From assembly GCA_020848935.1 (NCBI GenBank), contig JADLHF010000265.1:1-50276 (forward strand): DNA of 50,276 nucleotides, in the 5' to 3' direction. This stretch comes from Acetobacteraceae bacterium. GTDB lineage: Bacteria; Pseudomonadota; Alphaproteobacteria; Acetobacterales; Acetobacteraceae. A program made the position numbers and the translations under genes. Below, piece after piece: positions 44,290-50,276 of this stretch; positions within the stretch are counted from its first letter, which is position 1, and every line of letters begins with the position of its first letter. Under the pieces are notes generated by a model, which did not search any database, was not told the DNA's origin, and saw only the letters and a list, made by a program, of their open reading frames with translations.

Positions 44290-45177
44290 TCAGTTCCTCC
44301 CGGCACGTTCGGCGGCAATCGCCACGCTGCGCCGCAGCAGCACGCCGGCGGCCCTGACGCGATAGGCGATGGTGCCGCGCTTGTCGTCGATCGGGTTGCA
44401 CGCCGCCCGGCACGCCGCCGCCGCCGCGTCCACCGCCGCATCCTCCAGCCGGCTGCCCACCAGCGCCCGGCCGGCATCCGCCACCAGCAGCACCGTCGGC
44501 GCCACCGCCCCCAGCCCCACGCGGGCCGCCGTCACCACGCCATCGGCCAGGGTCAGGTTCACCCCCACCCCCACCACGGCGATGTCCATCTCGGTGCGCG
44601 GGATCATCCGCAGATAGGCATCGCCCGACCCCGGCGGCCGCGGCGGCAGGGTGAAGCTGACCACGATCTCGCCCGGCGCCAGGTTGGTGCGGCCGGGACC
44701 TGCGGGAAACGCCTCCACCGCCAGCTGCCGCCGCCCCTTCGGCCCCTGCACCGTCACCACCGCGCCGGCGGCCACCATCGCCGGCACGCTGTCGCCGGCC
44801 GGCGAGGCATTGCACAGATTGCCGCCCGCCGAGGCCCGCCCCTGCACCTGCGTCGAGCCGATCAGGTTGATCGCCTCCAGCACGCCGGGCCACACCGTGC
44901 CGAAGCGCGGATGCTCGCCCAGCACCGCGCCGGACACGGCGGCGCCAAGGGTGAAGCTGCCATCGGCGCCCTCGGCAATATCGGTCAGCTCGCCGATGCC
45001 CTTGATGTCGATGATCACCCCCGGCCGCGCCACGCCATTGCGCATCTGCACCAGCAGGTCGGTGCCGCCGGCCAGGATGCGCGCGGCCCCCTGCGCCGCG
45101 GCATAGGCCGAAATCGCGTCGTCGAGCGTCTCGGGCGCCAGGAATCGAATATCGGTCATTGTCATTTCCGCGGTCAT
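44290..45177 (-). CDS. FAD-binding subunit of the molybdenum hydroxylase
   Basis: 295 residues. The FAD domain has RILAGGTDLLVQMRNG and a TLGAAVSGAVLGEHP segment, followed by SAGGNLCNASPAGDSVP, which is typical of subunit M. The C-terminal region ends VRAAGVLLRRSVAIAAERAG. It reduces FAD and then an unknown acceptor. GGGGAG lies 6 bases before ATG 45177; later ATGs at 45165 and 45159 (MTDIRFLAPE) are alternatives. It begins the three-gene operon. No cofactor-insertion chaperone gene is visible beside it. Confidence 0.9.
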   Translation of the reverse strand: MTAEMTMTDIRFLAPETLDDAISAYAAAQGAARILAGGTDLLVQMRNGVARPGVIIDIKGIGELTDIAEGADGSFTLGAAVSGAVLGEHPRFGTVWPGVLEAINLIGSTQVQGRASAGGNLCNASPAGDSVPAMVAAGAVVTVQGPKGRRQLAVEAFPAGPGRTNLAPGEIVVSFTLPPRPPGSGDAYLRMIPRTEMDIAVVGVGVNLTLADGVVTAARVGLGAVAPTVLLVADAGRALVGSRLEDAAVDAAAAACRAACNPIDDKRGTIAYRVRAAGVLLRRSVAIAAERAGRN

Positions 45178-45344
45178 TTCCACTCCCCGCATGTCAGCCG
45201 GTGCAGGGTTCCCCCAAGGCTACCGCGCGCGCCGGGCGCACGATAGCCCTTGTTGCACCCGCCCGGGGATCATCGAATACTGCCGCCGCCACGTGCCAGC
45301 TTCGCGCGCCCGACCCGCGCACCCACGCAGAAGGAGGACGGCCA

Positions 45345-46094
45345 ATGTCATTCTACCGGGGCATGACCTGCGAGAACGTCACCCTCACCGGCCACCAGGG
45401 CACGCCGATCACCGCCTACGTCGCCCGCCCCTCCGGCCCCGGCCCGCATCCCGGCGTGGTGCTCATCCACCACCTCCCGGGCTGGAGCGAGCTGTACATC
45501 GAAACCACCCGCCGCTTCGCCCATCACGGCTACCTCGCCATCTGCGCCAACCTTTACGAGCGCGCCGGCCCCGGCAACCCGGACGACGTCGCCGCCACCG
45601 TGCGCGCCGGCGGCGGCATCGCCGATGCCCAGATGGTCGGCGACACCGAAGCCGCGGTGAAATGGATGCGCGCCCAGCCCACCCATAACGGCAAGGTCGG
45701 CGTGTTCGGCTCCTGCTCCGGCGGCCGCCACGCGGTGATCTACGCCAGTCGGAAAGCCGACGTCGATGCCTGCGCCGACCTCTGGGGCGGCCGCGTGGTC
45801 ATGGCGCCCGACGAGCTCAACGCCAACACCCCGACAGCCCCGATCGACATGACCCGCGACCTCTGCTGCCCGCTCCTCGGCCTGTTCGGCAACGACGACC
45901 GCGCCCCCAGCCCCGAACAGGTCAACCAGCACGAGGCCGCGCTCAAGCAGCACAACAAACCCTACGAATTCCACCGCTACGACGGCGCCGGCCACGGCTT
46001 CTTCTACTGGCACCGCCCGCTCTACCGCCCGGAACAGGCGATGGACGGCTGGGCCAAGGTCTTCGCCTTCTTCGGCAAGCACCTGGCGGCATAG
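45345..46094 (+). CDS. Dienelactone hydrolase family protein
   Basis: 249 residues with the alpha/beta hydrolase fold. The catalytic nucleophile is C124 in FGSCSGG (a cysteine, as in dienelactone hydrolases), with a likely aspartate at D184 or D185 (FGNDDRAPS) and H217 in GAGHGFF. The family opens lactone or ester rings. The substrate is unknown; no aromatic-degradation genes are adjacent. AAGGAGG at 45331-45337 fixes the start. It is followed after 11 bp by a small DUF6295-like gene. Confidence 0.92.
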   Translation: MSFYRGMTCENVTLTGHQGTPITAYVARPSGPGPHPGVVLIHHLPGWSELYIETTRRFAHHGYLAICANLYERAGPGNPDDVAATVRAGGGIADAQMVGDTEAAVKWMRAQPTHNGKVGVFGSCSGGRHAVIYASRKADVDACADLWGGRVVMAPDELNANTPTAPIDMTRDLCCPLLGLFGNDDRAPSPEQVNQHEAALKQHNKPYEFHRYDGAGHGFFYWHRPLYRPEQAMDGWAKVFAFFGKHLAA

Positions 46095-46105
46095 GCGCGC
46101 CCGCC

Positions 46106-46381
46106 ATGTGCACCTCGATCATCGAGATCGCCCGCGCCGAAGGCATGGCCAAGCGCGGCGACACCTGGTTCCCCCTGGCCCAGTCCGTCGTCGCCTACGA
46201 CCACGCCCGCCACGCCCCGCTTGGCGATGTCATCACCCTGGACTTCCTCAACACCAGCCTCGGCCCCACCGCCCGCGCCGGGGTGGAGCTGACGCTGGAC
46301 TCCGCCCGCGACCTGCGCGCCGCGCTCGACCGCGCCATCGCCGCCGCCGAGTTCGAGGAGGCGGAAGTGCGGGGGGTTTGA
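46106..46381 (+). CDS. Small protein, probable DUF6295 family
   Basis: 91 residues. It starts MCTSIIEI and has GDTWFPLAQSVVAYDHARHAPLGDVITLDFLN, a pattern I associate with DUF6295, where a MCT start and an HA-P segment recur; this assignment is from memory. No catalytic residues are known. It follows the dienelactone hydrolase gene by 11 bp on the same strand, so they may be co-transcribed. The stop lies 33 bp before the AT-rich repeat copy 6. Confidence 0.6.
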   Translation: MCTSIIEIARAEGMAKRGDTWFPLAQSVVAYDHARHAPLGDVITLDFLNTSLGPTARAGVELTLDSARDLRAALDRAIAAAEFEEAEVRGV

Positions 46382-46414
46382 GTATCCAAGCAGCAAATAA
46401 GGCAAGGGGAAGCA

Positions 46415-46533
46415 GTTCTTTTTTGAAAAAAAGAACCAAAAAACTTTTATTCATTGGAGTGTGAGGCACGGGCGTGGCGCGCGATGAACAATGAACGAAA
46501 GTCTTTTTGCTTCTTTTTCTTCAGAAAAAGAAG
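46415..46533 (+). repeat. AT-rich two-hairpin element, copy 6
   Basis: 119 bp, same orientation as copy 1. Hairpins are at 46415-46436 and 46510-46533. The spacer has a GGCACG/CGTGGC stem and, read on the minus strand, shares CACACTCCAAT and TGTTCATC with copy 2. It lies 66 bp from the tRNA-Thr 3' end. Confidence 0.85.
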
Positions 46534-46599
46534 ACCTTCCTTCCCCTTCTCGCCACGCCTCGATGACGGCGGATCCGCAACATTCACGCGCCAGGAAAA

Positions 46600-46671
46600 T
46601 GCCGGGTGCAGGATTCGAACCCGCGACCTTCGGTTTACAAAACCGCTGCACTACCACTGTGCTAACCCGGC
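46600..46671 (-). tRNA. tRNA-Thr, anticodon UGU
   Basis: 72 nucleotides folding as a full cloverleaf on the minus strand. The acceptor stem is GCCGGGT with ACCCGGC, the D stem GCAC with GTGC, the anticodon loop TTTGTAA (anticodon TGT, reading ACA) and the T stem GCGGG with CCTGC around TTCGAAT. The discriminator base is A. The 3' CCA is not encoded (next bases are ATT), so it must be added by the cca product, which is in this window. The anticodon stem has a G-A pair at its outer end. Confidence 0.95.
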
Positions 46672-46805
46672 GCCGACCTGGCCCTGCATAGCGAATCCCG
46701 TGCCCGCGCGCCACCCGCCGGCGCAACCTTGCCCTGCGCCAGCGCATCGCCGCGCGGTCCGCCGTGCTGATAGGATCGAACGCGCAGACAACGAAGGAAC
46801 AGGCC

Positions 46806-49268
46806 ATGTCCGGCGCCACCGCGGTCCCGCCCCAGATCTCCCCCCTTCCTGCCGACCGCCTCTACCGGGCGGCCGACATCTCCTCCCTGGCCTTCACCAC
46901 CACCGCCGACCTCGCCCCGCTGCCCGGCCTGGAGGACCAGCCCCGCGCGCGTGACGCCATCCGCCTCGGCACCGCGATGGCGCGCGACGGCTTCAACATC
47001 TTCGCCATCGGCGCCGCCGGCTCCCGGCTCCAACCGGCCCTGCGCGGCCTGCTCGACCAGGCCGCGCAGGGCCGGCCGGAGCCCCGCGATTGGGCCTATG
47101 TCTATAACTTCGCCGACCCGCAGCGCCCGATCGCGCTCGGCCTGCCGCCCGGCCGCGCACCGCTGCTGCAACGCGCCATCCACGAACTGATCGACGACCT
47201 GCGCTCCATCCTGCCGGCGGTGTTCGAGGGCGACGACTACCAGAAGCGCCGCGCCGCCCTGCTGCAATCGATCCAGGCCAAGAGCGAGGCCGCCTTCGCC
47301 GCCCTCAACCAGAAGGCAACCGAGGCCGGCATCGCCATCATGCGCACGCCCAACGGCTTCGCCATGGCGCCGATGAAGGACGGCAAGGTGGTGCCGCCCG
47401 CCGAGTTCAACGCCTGGCCGGAAGCCGAGCAACAGGCCGCCCGCAGCGCCATCGAGGGGCTGGAGCACGACCTGGAGGAAACCCTGCGCGGCGTGCCACG
47501 GGTGGAGAAGGAACAGCGCGACGCCGTCCGCGCGCTGGACCGCGAAGTGGCCGCCTTCGCCATCGCCCAGCCCTTCGCCGAGGCCGGGGAAACCTTCGCC
47601 GACCTCGCCCCGGTGCAGGACTTCCTGGCCGCGATGCGCGAGGACGTGCTCGAAACCCTGCCGCTCTTCGCCTCGCCCGAGGTCGCGGCCCAGGCCGGCG
47701 CCCCCCTGCGCGAGGCCCGCGCCGGCCCCCGCCTGGCCGGCCCGTTCGAGCGTTACGACGTCAACGTGCTGGTCACCCAGGCGGACAGTGCCGCCGGCGC
47801 CCCGGTGATCGAGGAACTGCACCCCACCCTGGGAAACCTGGTCGGGCGCATCGAATACCAGCAGATGCAGGGCGCGCTGGTGACCAATTTCCGCCTGATC
47901 CGCGCCGGCGCCCTGCACCGCGCCAATGGCGGCACCCTGATGGTGGACGTGCGCGCCCTGCTGACCGAGCCGTTCAGCTGGCCCGCCCTCAAGCGCGCCC
48001 TGACCCAGCGCCGCATCGTCATCGAGGACGTCGCCCGCTTCGTCGGCCTGGCCGCCACCGTCTCGCTGGAACCGGACCCGATTCCGCTCGACATCAAGGT
48101 GGTGCTGTACGGCGAACGCCAGCTCTACTGGCTGCTGGAGGCGGTGGACCCCGAGCTGTCGCGCCACTTCAAGGTGCTGGCCGATTTCGACGACGAGCTG
48201 GACCGTACCCCGGGCGGCGAGGCGCTGATGGCCCGGCTGATCGCCTCCATGGCGTCGCGCGTCGGGCTGCGCCCGCTGGACCGCGACGCCGTCACCCGCA
48301 CCATCGAGCATGCCGCCCGCCTGGCCGACGACGCCGACAAGCTGACCCTGCTGGTCGAGCGCCTGGGCGACACGCTGGCCGAGGCCGACCACCTCGCCAG
48401 CCAGCTCGGCCGCGACACCATCGGCTGCACCGACATCGACGCCGCCATCGCCGCGCGCATCCACCGCGCCCAACGCATCCGCGAACGCAGCCAGGAGATG
48501 ATCCTGCGCGACATCGCCCTGATCGACACCACCGGCAGCCAGGTCGGACAGGTCAACGGCCTCTCCGTGCTCAGCGTCGGCGGCTTCGCCTTCGGCCGGC
48601 CCACCCGCATCACCTGCCAGACCCGCCCCGGCAGCGGGCGGATCGTCGATATCGAGCGCGAGGTGAAGCTGGGCGGGCCATTGCACAGCAAGGGCGTGCT
48701 GATCCTCGGCGGCCTGCTTGGCAGCCGCTACGCCCTCGACGGCCCGATGTCGCTCGCCGCCAGCCTGGTGTTCGAGCAGTCCTATGGCGGCGTCGATGGC
48801 GACAGCGCCAGCTCGGCCGAGTTCTACGCCCTGGTCTCCGCCCTGGCCGAACTGCCGCTGCGCCAGGACCTGGCGGTCACCGGCTCGGTCAACCAGCACG
48901 GCGAGGTCCAGGCGATCGGCGGCGTCAACGAGAAGATCGAGGGCTTCTTCGACATCTGCGCCGCCCGCGGCCTGACCGGCACCCAGGGCGTGCTGATCCC
49001 CGCCGCCAACGCCCAGCACCTGATGCTGCGCGCCGACATCGTCGCCGCCTGCCGGCAGGGCCGCTTCGCCATCTATCCCGTCACCACCATCGACCAGGGC
49101 ATCGCCCTGCTGACCGGCCGGCCCGCCGGCGCGCGCGGGGCCGATGGCGCCTATCCCACCGGCAGCGTCAACGCGGCGGTGGAGGCACGGCTGGCACGCT
49201 TCGCCAAGGCGATGCCGCATCGCGGCCCCGAACAACCCGGCACCCCGGCGCGGGAGACCCAAGCATGA
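46806..49268 (+). CDS. Lon-like ATP-dependent protease with degenerate P-loop
   Basis: 820 residues, resembling the LonB/AAA_32-type proteases. The P-loop position reads GAAGSRLQP (69-77), without the GKS/T lysine. RANGGTLMVDVRALL is the Walker B region. The C-terminal protease domain has S667 in GDSASS and K710 in NEKIEGF; the 43-residue spacing equals that of E. coli Lon (S679 to K722), so the Ser-Lys dyad is convincing. These proteases degrade unfolded proteins in the cytoplasm, with uncertain ATP dependence. ATG 46806 follows AAGGA; 46764 is an alternative. The stop overlaps the next gene (ATGA). Confidence 0.88.
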   Translation: MSGATAVPPQISPLPADRLYRAADISSLAFTTTADLAPLPGLEDQPRARDAIRLGTAMARDGFNIFAIGAAGSRLQPALRGLLDQAAQGRPEPRDWAYVYNFADPQRPIALGLPPGRAPLLQRAIHELIDDLRSILPAVFEGDDYQKRRAALLQSIQAKSEAAFAALNQKATEAGIAIMRTPNGFAMAPMKDGKVVPPAEFNAWPEAEQQAARSAIEGLEHDLEETLRGVPRVEKEQRDAVRALDREVAAFAIAQPFAEAGETFADLAPVQDFLAAMREDVLETLPLFASPEVAAQAGAPLREARAGPRLAGPFERYDVNVLVTQADSAAGAPVIEELHPTLGNLVGRIEYQQMQGALVTNFRLIRAGALHRANGGTLMVDVRALLTEPFSWPALKRALTQRRIVIEDVARFVGLAATVSLEPDPIPLDIKVVLYGERQLYWLLEAVDPELSRHFKVLADFDDELDRTPGGEALMARLIASMASRVGLRPLDRDAVTRTIEHAARLADDADKLTLLVERLGDTLAEADHLASQLGRDTIGCTDIDAAIAARIHRAQRIRERSQEMILRDIALIDTTGSQVGQVNGLSVLSVGGFAFGRPTRITCQTRPGSGRIVDIEREVKLGGPLHSKGVLILGGLLGSRYALDGPMSLAASLVFEQSYGGVDGDSASSAEFYALVSALAELPLRQDLAVTGSVNQHGEVQAIGGVNEKIEGFFDICAARGLTGTQGVLIPAANAQHLMLRADIVAACRQGRFAIYPVTTIDQGIALLTGRPAGARGADGAYPTGSVNAAVEARLARFAKAMPHRGPEQPGTPARETQA

Positions 49269-50119
49269 CGCCCCCCACCAGCTTCCGCCGCCTGGTGCTG
49301 GAGGTCGGGCAGGGCGCCTCCGGCCCCTCCACCCTGCGCGGCGCCGCCGAACTGGCGCGGTTCCTCGGCCTCGCCCTGCATTGCGTGCTGGTCCAGGACG
49401 AGGCGCTGTTCAACCTGCCCTCCGCGCGCGAGCTGCGGCTGCCGACGCGCGAATGGCGCAAGCTCGACCCCGGCCAGCTCGCCGCCGAGTTCGCCGCCAT
49501 GGAGACGGCGCTGCGCCGCAACCTCGAAGCCCTCGGCGTCAGCCTGGGGATCGCCCAGGCGCTGGAGGTGCAGCGCGGCGACCCCGAGGCCTGCCTGGTC
49601 GGGCTGTGCGTCGCCGGCGACATCGTGGTGCTGGCCGAGGGCGCGCCCGGCCAGCCGCGCCCGCACCTCGCCGCGCGGCTGCACGCGCTGGCCCTGCGCT
49701 CGGCCGCCTCGGTGCTGCTGCTGCCCGCCGCCCCGCCGCCCGCGGCAACCCCGGTCGCCGCCGTTCTGGCCAACCCCGACGACCCCGCGCTCGCGGTGGC
49801 CGCCACCATCGCCGCCGCGTCCGGCGCGGCGCTGCTGGTGGTGCTGGCCGAAGGCGACGCGGCGCAGGTCGCAGCCCACGCCGCGCGCATGGGCATCCCG
49901 CCCGCCCGGCTCGCGCTGCGTCCCGCCGGCGGGCACGACGCCGCCGCGCTCGATGCCGCACTGGGGGTGACGCGCACGCGGCTGCTGGTGATGGATGCGG
50001 CCTCCTGGGACAATGGCGACCTGGCCTCGGTGCTCGCCCGCCGCCACGCCACCCCGGTGCTGCTGGTGGAGACCCGCGCGCCGGCCGATCAGACCCCGCT
50101 GAACTCCGCCAGCCGATAG
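49265..50119 (+). CDS. Universal-stress-like protein, two tandem halves
   Basis: 284 residues with two alpha/beta halves (about 1-155 and 160-284), each ending in a VLLL or LLV strand. The first half reads LAEGAPGQPRPHLAARLHALALRSAASVLLLP, a loose USP-like ATP-site pattern; the usual GxxGxxxxxxGS motif is not clear. It has ATG overlapping the lon stop, so it is probably translated with the protease. It overlaps the convergent serB gene's 3' end by 31 bp. The function is not known and the family assignment is tentative. Confidence 0.6.
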   Translation: MTPPTSFRRLVLEVGQGASGPSTLRGAAELARFLGLALHCVLVQDEALFNLPSARELRLPTREWRKLDPGQLAAEFAAMETALRRNLEALGVSLGIAQALEVQRGDPEACLVGLCVAGDIVVLAEGAPGQPRPHLAARLHALALRSAASVLLLPAAPPPAATPVAAVLANPDDPALAVAATIAAASGAALLVVLAEGDAAQVAAHAARMGIPPARLALRPAGGHDAAALDAALGVTRTRLLVMDAASWDNGDLASVLARRHATPVLLVETRAPADQTPLNSASR

Positions 50120-50276
50120 CCCTGCGCGAACAGCAGCGCCCGCAGATTGGCATGGCGCACCTGCGCCCGCGCCTGTGCCGCCACGATCGGCTTGGCCCGG
50201 AACGCCACCCCCAGCCCGGCGGCGGCCAGCATCTGCAGGTCGTTCGCCCCATCCCCCACCGTCAGCGTCGCCGACA
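50089..50276 (-). CDS. serB: Phosphoserine phosphatase, 3' end only
   Basis: The last 61 codons of a haloacid-dehalogenase phosphatase. LTVGDGANDLQMLAAAGLGVAFRAKP is the SerB motif III/IV region, in which GDGANDxxML binds magnesium, followed by a short helix and stop. SerB removes phosphate from phosphoserine, the last step of serine synthesis. The 5' part lies beyond the window, so the catalytic DxD motif cannot be checked. It is convergent with the stress-like gene and overlaps it by 31 bp. Confidence 0.9.
   Translation of the reverse strand, partial: SATLTVGDGANDLQMLAAAGLGVAFRAKPIVAAQARAQVRHANLRALLFAQGYRLAEFSGV

Noticed and set aside
46600-46671. tRNA-Thr as an attachment site for an integrated element
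   Set aside because: No integrase, and no direct repeat of the tRNA end was seen in the window; the flanking genes are ordinary chromosomal genes.

Overview
The window is about 70% GC and gene-dense, with short gaps and many ATGA or TGATG start/stop overlaps. It is chromosomal DNA of a Gram-negative alphaproteobacterium. Lipid A/LPS genes (waaA, lpxK, an MsbA-like exporter), a cytochrome bc1 operon (petABC) and alphaproteobacterial neighbourhoods (DUF1285-Nudix-DUF6111-cca; MoxR-DUF58-DUF4159) support this. A member of the Acetobacteraceae or wider Rhodospirillales is my best guess from gene content and base composition; I could not test it. I see no phage, insertion sequence, CRISPR array or plasmid gene.

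Layout. 1-4169: a truncated SAM methyltransferase (-), divergent from an operon of a four-domain rhodanese, ComF, glutaredoxin 3 and a membrane acyltransferase with no obvious start codon. 4267-8846: a CoA-transferase, then an operon of circularly permuted ATP-grasp protein, alpha-E protein and transglutaminase, with a possible sigma-54 promoter. 9011-15292: an AmpG-like permease divergent from a second MFS transporter, a HerA-type ATPase, a methyltransferase-glycosyltransferase fusion (-) and a GNAT enzyme. 15453-19112: mtnP and petABC (all -). 19421-24950: hemF (+), convergent with a minus-strand operon DUF1285, Nudix, DUF6111, cca, MsbA-like. 25124-34412: MoxR, DUF58, DUF4159 and VWA-like proteins (+), TspO, an ankyrin-like secreted protein and a creatininase-family hydrolase. 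34607-38626: waaA, lpxK and an SLC13 permease. 38630-45177: xseA (-), purD (+) and a three-subunit molybdenum hydroxylase (-). 45345-50276: a dienelactone hydrolase, a DUF6295-like protein, tRNA-Thr(UGU), a Lon-like protease, a universal-stress-like protein and the 3' end of serB (-).

The most unusual signal is not a gene. An AT-rich, strongly palindromic element recurs six times (8885-9002, 15326-15444, 29989-30070, 34425-34542, 41421-41539, 46415-46533). Five copies are 118-119 bp with the same plan: a T/A-rich hairpin at each end pointing inward through conserved tails, around a spacer. One copy has a C-G to G-C double change that keeps a stem pair. One copy is compact and inside-out, and its start contains the stop codon of the preceding gene. 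All copies lie at 3' ends of genes, three of them squeezed between convergent stop codons, and none lies in a divergent promoter region. This resembles a REPIN or small non-coding mobile/3'-end element that I cannot assign to a named family. A second, GC-rich multi-hairpin element sits at 26224-26383.

Functionally the window is mostly housekeeping: respiration (petABC), haem (hemF), purines (purD), methionine salvage (mtnP), lipid A (waaA, lpxK, MsbA-like), tRNA maturation (cca, which fits the tRNA-Thr lacking an encoded CCA) and DNA repair (xseA). Two conserved clusters lack a settled function: ATP-grasp/alpha-E/transglutaminase and MoxR/DUF58/DUF4159/VWA.
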